Origin: Pseudomonadota bacterium
Lineage (GTDB): Bacteria > Pseudomonadota > Gammaproteobacteria > Burkholderiales > Burkholderiaceae_B
Assembly: GCA_023388835.1 (NCBI GenBank)
Contig: JAEWFK010000091.1
Location: 1-15,870 of the forward strand
Direction of reading: 5' to 3'
DNA length: 15,870 nt
The translations under genes and the position numbers were made by a program. Shown here in pieces: positions 6,503-14,033 of the stretch; positions within the stretch are counted from its first letter, which is position 1, and every line of letters begins with the position of its first letter. A model generated the notes under the pieces. It was not told where the DNA came from. It did no database searches and was given only the letters and a program-made list of their open reading frames with translations.

Positions 6503-7513
6503 TTAGTCCTCTCCCATGTCGGCGTTATCGAGCCCGGCCAGGCGAGGATTGCGGGCGGCATCGAATGCCAGCGCCTGCTCCACAGCGCTCAGGACTGTCT
6601 CTGCGGAAGGCTCGGACCCCCGCTCGCCCAGACTGGCGGTGTACGACGATCCCTGCAGCGGCGTGCGTACCGGCGTAGACGCTTTGTATATACCTATGGT
6701 GGGGCGGCCCAGGCCGGCCGATAAATGGGTGAGGCCGCTGTCCAGGCCCACCATGACGCGGGCCGACGCCAGCACACCAGCGACCGACTCGAGGGACATG
6801 CGCGGCAGGACTTCGGCGCCCGGTCGACCGTTGATCAGCTGCCTGGCACGCAGGGCCTCGCGCTCGTTGCCCGCCAGCAACCGCAGGGCGAGACCGTGCT
6901 GCTGGAGCCGGTCGAACACCTTGTGCCAGTGTTCGTCGGGCCATAGCTTGTCATCGCGACTGGCAGAGGGCATGACCACCGCACACGGCTCGACCTGGGC
7001 GGCCGAAGTAAAACGGCTCAGGCCGAAATCCGGCTCGCCTGTGTATTCATAAGCAAACACCGAGGCGGCCAGCTTGCGCTGGCGAATGACCGCCGGCTGC
7101 CAGAAATCCACCGTGTGCCTTACATCGTAGAAGAAGGACGCCAGGGGTTCGCGGGCCGACCGGCGATCGAGACCATGGCGCTCGCCATGAGTCTGGCGCA
7201 CAATCCAGACCGACTTCATGAGCGCCTGCATGTCCAGCACGATATCGTAGCGGCGAGAGCCCAGTTTGCGGCGCAGGGCCGCACGTTCGGCGCGGGTCTG
7301 CGGCGACCACCAGCTCTTTCGCCAGCGCCGGTGGGCGATGGGGATCACTTCGTGCACGGCGGGGTGCCACGAGGGAACCTCGGCGAAGCTCTCTTCGACT
7401 ATCCAGTCGATGCGTGCGCCGGGCACATGGGCGGCAATGTCGCTGATGGCCGGCAGCATATGGACCAGGTCGCCGAGAGACGAGGTGCGGACGATCAGGA
7501 TTCTCTGCGTCAT
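6503..7513 (-). CDS. waaC: LPS heptosyltransferase I
   Basis: Adds the first L-glycero-D-manno-heptose to Kdo2-lipid A on the cytoplasmic side of the inner membrane. The 336-residue GT9 protein begins MTQRILIVRTSSLGDLVHML with the donor/acceptor loop VRTSSLGDLVH (8-18; Asp15 aligns with the catalytic Asp of E. coli WaaC). Later come DMQALMKS (94-101), MPSASRDDKLWP (181-192), LLAGNERE (212-219) and the ADP-heptose site GLDSGLTHLSAGLGRP (256-271). Heptosyltransferase I is favoured over WaaF/WaaQ by the TSSLGDLVHMLPAI N-terminus and by the neighbouring waaA. The ATG at 7513 has no Shine-Dalgarno, but a perfect TATAAT lies six bases upstream (see the promoter entry). The EamA transporter gene ends 37 nt upstream on the same strand. 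Confidence 0.93.
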   Translation of the reverse strand: MTQRILIVRTSSLGDLVHMLPAISDIAAHVPGARIDWIVEESFAEVPSWHPAVHEVIPIAHRRWRKSWWSPQTRAERAALRRKLGSRRYDIVLDMQALMKSVWIVRQTHGERHGLDRRSAREPLASFFYDVRHTVDFWQPAVIRQRKLAASVFAYEYTGEPDFGLSRFTSAAQVEPCAVVMPSASRDDKLWPDEHWHKVFDRLQQHGLALRLLAGNEREALRARQLINGRPGAEVLPRMSLESVAGVLASARVMVGLDSGLTHLSAGLGRPTIGIYKASTPVRTPLQGSSYTASLGERGSEPSAETVLSAVEQALAFDAARNPRLAGLDNADMGED

Positions 7514-7519
7514 GGCGCG

Positions 7520-7525
7520 ATTATA
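7520..7525 (-). promoter_or_regulatory. candidate -10 element of waaC, possibly leaderless
   Basis: The minus strand reads TATAAT at 7525-7520, followed by CGCGCC and the waaC ATG at 7513. A start site about seven bases after the -10 would fall on the A of the ATG, i.e. a leaderless mRNA. No -35 consensus is visible 16-18 bases upstream. The hexamer sits inside a small inverted repeat (CGCGA 7516-7520 / TCGCG 7531-7535). Confidence 0.35.
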
Positions 7526-7550
7526 AAGATTCGCGCGGCCCGCGAGGTAT

Positions 7551-8489
7551 TCAGGCGGGCTTCCGCTTCCATTCCCATACCGTCAGGCCTGCGCCGCTGC
7601 CGCAGATCACCGCGATGCCCAGCCAGCTGACCGCATCAGGGAACTGTCCCCACACGAGCCAACCCATGGCGGCCGCGGCCACGATCTGCAAATACAGAAA
7701 AGGCGCGAGCAGCGATGCCGGAGCATAGCGATAGGCCTGGATCTGCAGCAAGTGTCCCGCCGCCCCGAACACGCCGGTGGCCAAAAGGACCACCCAATGC
7801 AAGGGTTCCAGGGCACGCAGCACAGGCAGCGCATCCGGCAGGAGAAAGGGCATGGAAGCACTCAGCACCACGGTTCCGACCGCGCCGCTCCAGACCAGTG
7901 TGGTCAGGGGGTCGTCCACCGCGACGCGACGCGTTGCGAGAAACTGGGCGGCGAACGTGAACGCGGTTGCCAGTCCCCATACGACGCCAACAGGATGCAG
8001 GCCGCCATTCGGCCGGATGATGATCAGCACACCGATGAAGCCAATGGCCGCGGCGACCCATCGCGACACGCGAGAGGGTTCCTTCAACACCCATGGAGCC
8101 AGCGAGAGCATGATAAGCGGCGCCAGAAAATTGATGGCGGTCGCTTCCGCTTGCGGCAGATAGCTCAGCGTCTTGAAGAAGCATAGGGTGGCCAGCAGCA
8201 TGATGGAGCCACGCAGGAGCTGCGCGCGCGGCTTCACGCTGCGCAGCACGCGGGGACCACGAACGGGAAGAACGAGCCCCAGCACCAGCAGCAAATGCAC
8301 CGAATAGCGCACCCAGGACAAGACCCATAGCGACACCCCGGCCGCCATCACCCACTTCCCGCTGGCGTCCAGCGCTGATAGGGCCCAGGACGAGCTGATC
8401 AGGGTGATGATGCCGGCGAGCGGCCGTACGCCCAGGCTGGCGAGCGAGCCGGTCGCCATGCGCGGGACGGCCGAAGGGATGCGTGACAT
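7551..8489 (-). CDS. EamA-family (DMT superfamily) transporter, substrate unknown
   Basis: A 312-residue integral inner-membrane protein with about ten hydrophobic segments (roughly residues 24-40, 50-72, 95-110, 116-134, 143-160, 166-184, 197-217, 229-248, 258-280 and 287-304), arranged as two EamA repeats. Conserved family features are the LRG...ATLCFFKTLSYLPQAEATAINFL region in the first repeat, followed by LAPWVLKEP, and AYRYAPASLLAPFLYLQ in the second; both are typical of DMT exporters related to RhaT/YdcZ-type carriers. The transported compound cannot be inferred. Start ATG 8489 is used; ATG 8459 (residue 11) is an alternative, and neither has a good ribosome-binding site. It lies 45 nt downstream of the gamma-carbonic anhydrase gene and 37 nt upstream of waaC, all on the same strand, so it could be co-transcribed with them. 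Confidence 0.9.
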   Translation of the reverse strand: MSRIPSAVPRMATGSLASLGVRPLAGIITLISSSWALSALDASGKWVMAAGVSLWVLSWVRYSVHLLLVLGLVLPVRGPRVLRSVKPRAQLLRGSIMLLATLCFFKTLSYLPQAEATAINFLAPLIMLSLAPWVLKEPSRVSRWVAAAIGFIGVLIIIRPNGGLHPVGVVWGLATAFTFAAQFLATRRVAVDDPLTTLVWSGAVGTVVLSASMPFLLPDALPVLRALEPLHWVVLLATGVFGAAGHLLQIQAYRYAPASLLAPFLYLQIVAAAAMGWLVWGQFPDAVSWLGIAVICGSGAGLTVWEWKRKPA

Positions 8490-8534
8490 GGGAAGGCGGC
8501 GATAAAACCGTATGGAAGGGGCGTCCCTTGAGGA

Positions 8535-9080
8535 TCAGCCCTGTTTGGAGTCAGGTTCCGGCAAGGCGATCAGTTCAGCCTGGAAGAGCGCCCGTCGATC
8601 AACGTAGGACTGTGCGTTGGAGCGCAGATTTTCGACGTCTTCGTCGCTGAGCGTGCGCACCACCTTCGCGGGAGCTCCCAGGATGAGCGAGCGGTCAGGG
8701 AAGACCTTGCCTTCGGTAACGACTGCCCCCGCGCCGACCAGCGATTCACGCCCGATGACGGCCTTGTTCAGAATGATCGCCTGGATGCCGATAAGCGACC
8801 CGTCGCCCACCGTGCAGCCATGCAGCATGGCCTGGTGGCCGACCGTGACGCCCTGGCCGACCGTGAGCGGGCAGCCCGGGTCAGTATGCATGACCGTGCC
8901 TTCCTGGACATTGCTGCCCTCGCCTATGACGATGGGCTCATTATCGCCCCGCAACACCGCACCGGCCCACACACTGGTGTTGGCCGCGAGCCGCACATTG
9001 CCGATGATGGTGGCTTCAGCAGCGACGTAAGCGCTGTCGTCGATGGTTGGCGTCTTGTCTCCGAGCCGATAACGCGTCAT
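8535..9080 (-). CDS. gamma-carbonic anhydrase-like hexapeptide-repeat protein
   Basis: A 181-residue left-handed beta-helix protein of the gamma-carbonic anhydrase / YrdA family. The N-terminal half shows repeated hexapeptides (I-G-N-V-R-L, V-W-A-G-A-V and so on), and the three zinc ligands are present: His65 in VMHTD, His82 and His87 in VGHQAMLHG. Arg44 and Asp46 in VLRGDNEPI and Gln59 in NVQEG match conserved trimer-interface and active-site positions. A C-terminal helix (DEDVENLRSNAQSYVDRRALFQ) packs against the helix in this fold. Cytoplasmic, expected trimer. Many family members show little or no CO2 hydratase activity, so the catalytic role is not certain. The start ATG at 9080 follows a modest purine stretch (GGATACGAC). 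It lies 69 bp downstream of fmt, where rsmB is found in many proteobacteria, and 45 bp upstream of the EamA gene. Confidence 0.92.
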   Translation of the reverse strand: MTRYRLGDKTPTIDDSAYVAAEATIIGNVRLAANTSVWAGAVLRGDNEPIVIGEGSNVQEGTVMHTDPGCPLTVGQGVTVGHQAMLHGCTVGDGSLIGIQAIILNKAVIGRESLVGAGAVVTEGKVFPDRSLILGAPAKVVRTLSDEDVENLRSNAQSYVDRRALFQAELIALPEPDSKQG

Positions 9081-9119
9081 GTCGTATCCGTGTCCTGATG
9101 TTCTACTTGTTGCGCGAAG

Positions 9120-9128
9120 ATCGTAGCA
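9120..9128 (-). promoter_or_regulatory. candidate extended -10 upstream of the carbonic anhydrase gene
   Basis: The minus strand reads TGCTACGAT at 9128-9120, matching the extended -10 pattern TGnTAnnnT, about 40 bases before the ATG at 9080. No -35 match is visible. A promoter here would separate this gene from fmt. Weak evidence. Confidence 0.25.
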
Positions 9129-9149
9129 CAGGGCCGGTCGGATCGCCCC

Positions 9150-10094
9150 TCAGCCCGCGTTCCAGCCCTGAACGAAGGCGGCCACAGGTTGCCGCTTGCC
9201 CCCGGCTTTCTGCAAGGACACGATACGAAGCACCCCGGCTGCGGTAGCGACATCGATGCCTTGTGGTGTCGCGGCGATGATAGTGCCGGCTTCAGCATGG
9301 GAAGAAGAGTCGGCAAGGGCGACCGCGTTCCAGACCTTGACCGGTTGATCCAGCCCGGGCAGCTGCATGGTGGCACCGGGAACGGGGTCAAAGGCCCTGA
9401 TGCGTCGTGCCAGCTCGGCAGCGGGCCGGGAGAAGTCCAGGGCGGCTTCCGATTTTTCGAGCTTTGCCGCATAAGTGACTCCGGCATCGGGCTGGGGACG
9501 CGCCTGGAGCGAGCCCTGTTCCAGTCGGGCAATGGCCTCGATAATGGCGCGCGCACCTGCCTGCGCCAGTTCGTCGTGCAGGGCCGCAGCGGTGTGGTCC
9601 TCGGTGATTGGCAGCTCGTGCTCGAGCAACATGTCGCCCGTGTCCAGGCCTTCATCCATTTGCATGATGGTCACGCCGGTATGGGTATCGCCGGCTTCGA
9701 TGGCACGCTGGATGGGGGCGGCACCGCGCCAGCGCGGCAAGAGGCTCGCATGAATGTTGAAGCAGCCGTAATCGGGCAATTCGAGCACCCATTTAGGCAA
9801 GATCAGCCCATAGGCGGCCACCACCATGAGCTGCGGCGCAGCCTGTTGCAATGCTTGCCGCGCCGGCATCGCGTCTTCAGGGTAGCGCCCGTCCAGGCGC
9901 AAGCTGCGCGGCTGTATGACCGGGATACCGTGCGCCAAGGCGGCTTCCTTGACGGGACCCGGGCGAAGCTTCATTCCCCGGCCAGAAGGACGATCGGGTT
10001 GAGTCAGGACCAGCGGCACTTCGTGTCCGGCGCGCAGGATGGCTTCCAGCGCCATGCGGGCGAATTCAGGGGTTCCAGCGAAGGCGATGCGCAT
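9150..10094 (-). CDS. fmt: methionyl-tRNA formyltransferase
   Basis: Formylates Met-tRNA(fMet) using 10-formyltetrahydrofolate, in the cytoplasm, before translation initiation. The 314-residue protein starts MRIAFAGTPEFA. It carries the catalytic set Asn113 and His115 in NIHASLLP, the signature SLLPRWRGAAPI (117-128) and Asp151 in GLDTGDM, corresponding to Asn106/His108/Asp144 of E. coli Fmt. The C-terminal domain (about 210-314) is the OB-like tRNA-binding part, with RRIRAFDPVPGA and a closing KAGGKRQPVAAFVQGW. Length matches the family. It follows def with a 3-nt gap, a classic def-fmt operon; Def later removes the formyl group added by Fmt. Confidence 0.97.
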   Translation of the reverse strand: MRIAFAGTPEFARMALEAILRAGHEVPLVLTQPDRPSGRGMKLRPGPVKEAALAHGIPVIQPRSLRLDGRYPEDAMPARQALQQAAPQLMVVAAYGLILPKWVLELPDYGCFNIHASLLPRWRGAAPIQRAIEAGDTHTGVTIMQMDEGLDTGDMLLEHELPITEDHTAAALHDELAQAGARAIIEAIARLEQGSLQARPQPDAGVTYAAKLEKSEAALDFSRPAAELARRIRAFDPVPGATMQLPGLDQPVKVWNAVALADSSSHAEAGTIIAATPQGIDVATAAGVLRIVSLQKAGGKRQPVAAFVQGWNAG

Positions 10095-10097
10095 GGG

Positions 10098-10610
10098 TCA
10101 GGCCCGCAGCGCTTCGCGTTCCTGCTTGCGCATCTTGTTGCGGATGCGGTTCTGCTTGAGCGGCGAGAGGTATTCCACGAACACCTTGCCCAGCAGGTGA
10201 TCCATTTCGTGCTGTACGCAGACGGCCAGCAGGCCTTCGGCGTCGAACTCGTAGGTTTCGCCCTTTTCATTCAGGGCTTTGACGCGGATGCGGGCAGCCC
10301 GTTCGACCTGATCGTAAATGCCTGGCACGGAAAGGCAACCTTCTTCATAGACCTGGAGCTCGTCGCTCTTCCAGAGAATTTCCGGATTGATGAGCACGCG
10401 CAGTTCGTCGCCGTTTTCCGAGACATCGATCACGATGACGCGTTCATGCACGTCGACCTGGGTGGCGGCAAGGCCCACCCCGGGTGCGTCGTACATGGTG
10501 TCGGCCATGTCGCGCACCAGCTGACGGATGCGGTCGTCGACTTCCTGGACGGGTGCAGCCACCTTATGCAGGCGTGGGTCCGGAAATCGAAGGATGGGAA
10601 GTAAAGCCAT
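10098..10610 (-). CDS. def: peptide deformylase
   Basis: A metalloenzyme that removes the N-formyl group from nascent proteins. All three family motifs are present: GVGLAATQ (44-51), EEGCLSVP (89-96) with metal ligand Cys92, and QHEMDHLLG (133-141) with ligands His134/His138 and catalytic Glu135. At 170 residues it is a type I deformylase of usual length. Start: the frame begins at an ATG at 10622, but the ATG at 10610 gives the family N-terminus MALLPILRFPDPRLHKVA and is preceded by GGAAG at a suitable distance, so 10610 is used. It is the first gene of a def-fmt operon, divergent from dprA, with a good -10 element upstream. Confidence 0.96.
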   Translation of the reverse strand: MALLPILRFPDPRLHKVAAPVQEVDDRIRQLVRDMADTMYDAPGVGLAATQVDVHERVIVIDVSENGDELRVLINPEILWKSDELQVYEEGCLSVPGIYDQVERAARIRVKALNEKGETYEFDAEGLLAVCVQHEMDHLLGKVFVEYLSPLKQNRIRNKMRKQEREALRA

Positions 10611-10639
10611 TGATGCTTCCATAATGGAGGTAAGCCTCT

Positions 10640-10645
10640 ATTATA
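10640..10645 (-). promoter_or_regulatory. candidate -10 element of the def-fmt operon
   Basis: The minus strand reads TATAAT at 10645-10640, in an A/T-rich tract (10636-10659) that stands out against the GC-rich surroundings. The predicted start site near 10633 gives a leader of about 23 nt to the ATG at 10610. The position 17 bases upstream (CGTCCC) does not match a -35. A small GAGG-TTAC-type inverted repeat (10626-10634) lies at the expected start site. Confidence 0.45.
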
Positions 10646-10768
10646 AAATCATTTTTTCTTCTGGGACGTTTCGTTTCAAGGCATGTTGAGCGAGTGAACA
10701 CTGAAGAGGCAGGACAATCCCGCCCCGGTCCGGCATCCCGGCGGGCGGCCGGCATGGCACACTAGGGC

Positions 10769-11947
10769 ATGGCCGATCATCGTACTCCCGAAGAACTCGG
10801 CAGCTGGCTGCGCCTGGCGGTAGAGCCCGGCTTGGGCCGAGCCGCCGCCAGGCACCTGCTCAAAGAGCTCGGGCTGCCCCAGCATATCTTTGCCTCATCT
10901 CCCGCCTTACTCGTGCGCCATGTCTCTCAGGAACTGGCGAGCCGCCTGGCTGCGCCGGCCCAACCCGAAGTCCGGGCCGCTGTCGACGCTGCGATGGACA
11001 TGTTGGCCCGCCCGGGCCATTCCCTGCTCACGCTGGCGGACACCACATATCCCGCCGCGCTTTTCGATACGGGCGATCCTCCGCTGCTGCTGTATGTCCG
11101 CGGAAACCCCGAACTCCTGCACCGGCCTTCCGTGGCCATCGTAGGCGCTCGCAATGCAACTGAAGGCGGCAAGGACAACGCCCGGGCCTTCGCGCATCAT
11201 CTGGCCGGGCGCGGCTGGACCATTGTCAGCGGCCTGGCGCGAGGCATCGACGCAGCGGCTCACGAGGGCGCCCTGCAGGCCGGCGAAGCCGGCGGCGGAA
11301 CCGTTGCTGTGCTGGCCAACGGGCCGGATATCATCTACCCGCGCCAGCACGCAGCGCTCGCCGAGCGCATTGCTGAATATGGTGTCCTGGTCACGGAATA
11401 CCCGCCAGGGACTCCGGCCCAGCCCTTCCGCTTTCCGGACCGTAACCGCGTCGTGGCCGCGCTCGCCCGTGGCGTACTCGTTGTCGAAGCCGCCGCCCAG
11501 AGCGGGTCCTTGCTCACGGCCAGACTGGCCCTGGAATGCAGCCGGGAAGTATTCGCCATCCCGGGATCCATACACGCACCGCTTTCGCGGGGCTGCCATG
11601 CCCTGATCCGCCAGGGAGCCAAACTCGTGGAACAAGGGCGCGATATCGAAGAAGAACTGACGCGCACCGGTCCTCTGCCGGCATCGGTCGCGGATGTCGG
11701 GGCGCGGGGCGCCCAGTCTGCTCCCTCGGCGCGGTCCGCTGCCCGCATGATGAAGGACCCGACGGTGGCGCGTGTCTTGTCGGCTTTGGGTTTTGACCCC
11801 GCAGGCGCTGACCTGCTGTGCCGCCGCAGCGGATTGGACTTCGCCCGCGTGGCCGCTGTTCTTACCGAACTCGAGCTTAACGACGTGGTCCAACGGCTCG
11901 ACGATGGCCGTTACGTAAGGCGCCAACAAGGTATCATTTACGGCTAG
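10769..11947 (+). CDS. dprA: DNA-processing protein DprA (Smf), RecA loader
   Basis: Binds incoming single-stranded DNA in the cytoplasm and loads RecA during natural transformation; also widespread in bacteria not known to be competent. The 392-residue protein has an N-terminal helical domain (to about 75), then the Rossmann-like DprA core: VAIVGARNAT (122-131), SGLARGIDAAAHEGAL (154-169), NGPDIIYPRQHAAL (184-197), FPDRNRVVAALARGVLVVEA (222-241), SGSLLTARLALE (245-256) and VFAIPGSIHAPLSRGCHALI (261-280). A variable Ala/Ser-rich linker (about 300-330) leads to a C-terminal winged-helix domain (about 335-392). The ATG at 10769 follows AGGG. The stop is 15 nt before the HMG-CoA lyase ATG. The LysM-protein gene often found beside dprA is absent from the window. 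Confidence 0.96.
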   Translation: MADHRTPEELGSWLRLAVEPGLGRAAARHLLKELGLPQHIFASSPALLVRHVSQELASRLAAPAQPEVRAAVDAAMDMLARPGHSLLTLADTTYPAALFDTGDPPLLLYVRGNPELLHRPSVAIVGARNATEGGKDNARAFAHHLAGRGWTIVSGLARGIDAAAHEGALQAGEAGGGTVAVLANGPDIIYPRQHAALAERIAEYGVLVTEYPPGTPAQPFRFPDRNRVVAALARGVLVVEAAAQSGSLLTARLALECSREVFAIPGSIHAPLSRGCHALIRQGAKLVEQGRDIEEELTRTGPLPASVADVGARGAQSAPSARSAARMMKDPTVARVLSALGFDPAGADLLCRRSGLDFARVAAVLTELELNDVVQRLDDGRYVRRQQGIIYG

Positions 11948-11962
11948 CCGCAAGGAGACAAT

Positions 11963-12871
11963 ATGACCACGCCTAGCAAAGTAAAGATCGTCGAGGTATC
12001 CCCTCGCGACGGGCTGCAAAACGAAAAACAGTTCATTCCGACCGATATCAAGATAGCGCTCATCGACCGGCTCTCTGCCGCAGGCTTTGTCAACGTCGAG
12101 ACGACTTCGTTCGTCTCCCCGAAATGGGTGCCGCAGATGGCGGACGCCGCCGAAGTCATGGCCGCGATCCAGCGCCGCCCCGGTACGCTTTATTCGGTGC
12201 TCGCGCCCAACATGCGGGGCTTCGATGCCGCCCTGGCGGCCGGTGCCGATGAGATCGTGATTTTCGGCGCGGCCAGCGAAGCCTTCTCGCAGAAGAACAT
12301 CAATTGCAGCATCGCCGAATCCATCGCCCGTTTTGAGCCAGTGGCCGAGGCGGCCAAAGCGGCCGGCCTGCGCCTGCGCGGCAGCATCAGCTGCGCGCTG
12401 GGTTGCCCTTACGAAGGCGACATCAATCCTGCCGCGGTAGTGGACGTTGCACGCCGTTACCTGGAACTGGGCTGCGATGAAATCGACGTCGCGGACACGA
12501 TAGGCGTCGGCACACCCGTACGCGTTGACCGCGTCATGAAGGCGGTGACCGAAGTCGTGGACCCGGCGCGCATCGCGGGGCACTTCCACGACACCTACGG
12601 CCAGGCGCTGGCCAACATCCTGGCATCGCTCCAGGCCGGCGTGTCGATTTATCACGCATCGGTAGCAGGGTTGGGCGGCTGTCCCTACGCCAAGGGCGCG
12701 ACGGGCAACGTGGCAACGGAAGACGTTCTCTATATGTTGCATGGCATGGGGATCGAGACCGGCGTGGACCTGGACGCCGTAGTGGACATCGGGCAATGGA
12801 TTTCCGAGCACCTGCAACGCAAGGCCGCCAGCCGCGCTGGCAACGCCTTCGCTGCGCGCAAGGCGGCTTAG
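11963..12871 (+). CDS. mvaB: hydroxymethylglutaryl-CoA lyase
   Basis: Cleaves 3-hydroxy-3-methylglutaryl-CoA to acetoacetate and acetyl-CoA, the last step of leucine catabolism. The 302-residue TIM-barrel protein shows VEVSPRDGLQNE with catalytic Arg15/Asp16, VETTSFVSPKWVPQM with Glu46, metal ligands His207 and His209 in AGHFHDTYG, and the family signature SVAGLGGCPYAKGATGN (233-249) with reactive Cys240. Length fits bacterial MvaB. The start ATG is well supported by AAGGAGA seven bases upstream, the clearest Shine-Dalgarno in the window. No other leucine-degradation gene (liuA-D, mccA/B) lies nearby; it sits between dprA and a small membrane protein gene, with 15- and 9-nt gaps that suggest one transcript. 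Related DRE-TIM lyases exist, but the signature makes HMG-CoA lyase the best call. Confidence 0.94.
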   Translation: MTTPSKVKIVEVSPRDGLQNEKQFIPTDIKIALIDRLSAAGFVNVETTSFVSPKWVPQMADAAEVMAAIQRRPGTLYSVLAPNMRGFDAALAAGADEIVIFGAASEAFSQKNINCSIAESIARFEPVAEAAKAAGLRLRGSISCALGCPYEGDINPAAVVDVARRYLELGCDEIDVADTIGVGTPVRVDRVMKAVTEVVDPARIAGHFHDTYGQALANILASLQAGVSIYHASVAGLGGCPYAKGATGNVATEDVLYMLHGMGIETGVDLDAVVDIGQWISEHLQRKAASRAGNAFAARKAA

Positions 12872-12880
12872 GGTTCACGC

Positions 12881-13357
12881 ATGGTTCTGGGCAGCTTGCA
12901 GCGTCCCCCTGAGCACGAACATCGTGAACTGCTCGCCGAGATCGGCCCCTTGCCGCTCGAGGGATCGGCATGGCCACGCTGGGTGAAGTGGCTGGCGTGG
13001 CTGGTGTTGGCGATCGTGGTGCTGCGCCTGGCCCAGACAGCGGCCAGCCCGGCCGGGGAAATGGTAGGCACCGCCGTAAAGGCCAGTGTCGTGATCTGCG
13101 TGATGGGCTTGGCAGTATTGGCGCGCTACATGCAGACGTCGGTGACACGCATTACCGAAAACGGCATCGAGCAATCATGGGTGGGGCGCCGCGAGATTGC
13201 ATGGGAGGACATCAGCTTCGCGAAGTTCATTCCTTTGATTGCGTCAAAAAAGCTGATCTGCTTTACGGCGCGGGGGCGTCCCGTGACGTTCCAGGCGGGA
13301 ACTCGCGAGCTGGAGATCGCTTTTGCGAAGATTTCGTTGGTGTACAAGCGCAGGTGA
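12881..13357 (+). CDS. two-TM membrane protein with PH-like/YcxB-like C-terminus, function unknown
   Basis: A 158-residue protein. After a polar N-terminus (about 1-33) there are two hydrophobic segments, WVKWLAWLVLAIVVLRL (34-50) and VGTAVKASVVICVMGLAVLA (62-81). A cytoplasmic-looking domain of about 75 residues follows: VTRITENGIEQSWVGRREI, AWEDISFAKFIP, and a strand-rich end closing with LEIAFAKISLVYKRR. The pattern T-x-x-G-I ... W-x-D-I is typical of bacterial PH-like (YcxB/YdbS-type) domains, so I place it there tentatively; no enzymatic residues are visible. The ATG at 12881 lies 9 nt after the mvaB stop with only AGGG upstream. It is the last gene of the dprA-mvaB group. Confidence 0.7.
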   Translation: MVLGSLQRPPEHEHRELLAEIGPLPLEGSAWPRWVKWLAWLVLAIVVLRLAQTAASPAGEMVGTAVKASVVICVMGLAVLARYMQTSVTRITENGIEQSWVGRREIAWEDISFAKFIPLIASKKLICFTARGRPVTFQAGTRELEIAFAKISLVYKRR

Positions 13358-13370
13358 GCGGTCGACTTTT

Positions 13371-13470
13371 GTGAGTCTTTGCGCGGCCAATCAGCTGCGA
13401 GGCACGGTTATCTGAGTTCTGGCGCGGCGGGTCGGCTGCGCGTCAGGATTGTCTGGGTTCTTGAGCGGCC
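13371..13470. repeat. 41-bp degenerate tandem repeat, about 2.4 units
   Basis: Units begin at 13371, 13412 and 13453 (the last partial). Units 1 and 2 agree at 28 of 41 positions, sharing TGAGT, GCGCGGC, and TC-GCTGCG at the same offsets; the third opens CTGGGTTCTTGAGCGGC and then diverges. Confidence 0.6.
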
Positions 13471-13505
13471 GTGGCGGGTGGATTCGAGACGGGCTGGCCT
13501 CCGGG

Positions 13506-13522
13506 GTCCGGCTACGCCGGAC
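13506..13522. repeat. perfect 7-bp inverted repeat, 3-nt loop
   Basis: GTCCGGC-TAC-GCCGGAC. Could fold as a tight hairpin in either transcript. No T-run follows on the plus strand. Confidence 0.7.
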
Positions 13523-13572
13523 TGCCCTTGTCGGGCCAATGAGCGGGGCGGTCGCCGAACTCGCGCGAAAAT

Positions 13573-13600
13573 GCCGCGCTCAGACAGCGGCGCCCTTTTT
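13573..13600 (+). terminator. candidate Rho-independent terminator for the dprA-mvaB group
   Basis: GCCGC (13573-13577) and GCGGC (13587-13591) form a 5-bp stem around a 9-nt loop, followed by GCCC and five Ts (13596-13600). It is about 215 bp beyond the last stop codon, and the stem is short, so this is tentative. Confidence 0.35.
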
Positions 13601-13696
13601 CCCCGCTCACCGTCCCGCCCGCGGCCCGTCAGAATCGCCCGTCCCGAATCCACGCGCCACGACCTTGATGCTGGCGCGTTTCGTACAGCGTCGATA

Positions 13697-13787
13697 ATGA
13701 TCGCGAATTTCGGTAGCGCCTCGGTTATGAGCGCAAATTCCGGGGCGTCTCCGCCACGATCGCGAGTTCTGCGTCGCGAGTTCTGCG
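13697..13787. repeat. about 30-bp degenerate repeats ending in a perfect 14-bp tandem duplication
   Basis: Units beginning at 13697, 13727 and 13756 open with ATGATCGCGAATTTCGG, ATGAGCGCAAATTCCGG and ACGATCGCGAGTTCTGC; the first two agree at 14 of 17 bases. The third contains TCGCGAGTTCTGCG (13760-13773), which is repeated exactly at 13774-13787. Confidence 0.75.
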
Positions 13788-13812
13788 GCATCCTTCATGG
13801 TCCCGCGGTTCG

Positions 13813-13840
13813 CCGTCCGCACCCCAGCCGAAGCGGACGG
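13813..13840. repeat. perfect 8-bp inverted repeat, 12-nt loop
   Basis: CCGTCCGC (13813-13820) pairs with GCGGACGG (13833-13840). Part of a run of hairpins in the gene-free block. Confidence 0.7.
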
Positions 13841-13930
13841 AACAGGGCGGATGCGAGCGACTTTCGCGGAACGCCGAGCCGCGAGCGACGGACAGAGAAG
13901 CAAGGCCGCTGCTGTTCGACCGCGACGCCT

Positions 13931-13953
13931 TCGGACAGCCGGGGGCTGTCCGA
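13931..13953. repeat. perfect 10-bp inverted repeat, GGG loop
   Basis: TCGGACAGCC (13931-13940), GGG, GGCTGTCCGA (13944-13953). This is the strongest hairpin in the window. The motif GCTGTYCGACCGCG occurs at 13912 and again at 13945, so its right arm is also part of a direct repeat. Confidence 0.8.
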
Positions 13954-13962
13954 CCGCGGGAG

Positions 13963-13990
13963 TTCAGCGGCCGCTCTGTCCGACGCTGAA
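13963..13990. repeat. perfect 7-bp inverted repeat, 14-nt loop
   Basis: TTCAGCG (13963-13969) pairs with CGCTGAA (13984-13990), nine bases after the 10-bp hairpin. Its loop carries another copy of CTGTCCGA. Confidence 0.65.
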
Positions 13991-14033
13991 GGCGAGGGAA
14001 GCCCGAAGGGCCGGCCGCGTAAGCCGCAACCAC

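Noticed and set aside
9189..10604. A 471-codon open frame on the plus strand over fmt and def
   Set aside because: Antisense to two unambiguous genes; it spans their junction and shows no recognisable protein features.
10907..12817. A 636-codon open frame on the minus strand across dprA and mvaB
   Set aside because: It is the antisense shadow of two genes with complete catalytic motifs. Its translation has no domain or motif, and long antisense frames are common in high-GC DNA.
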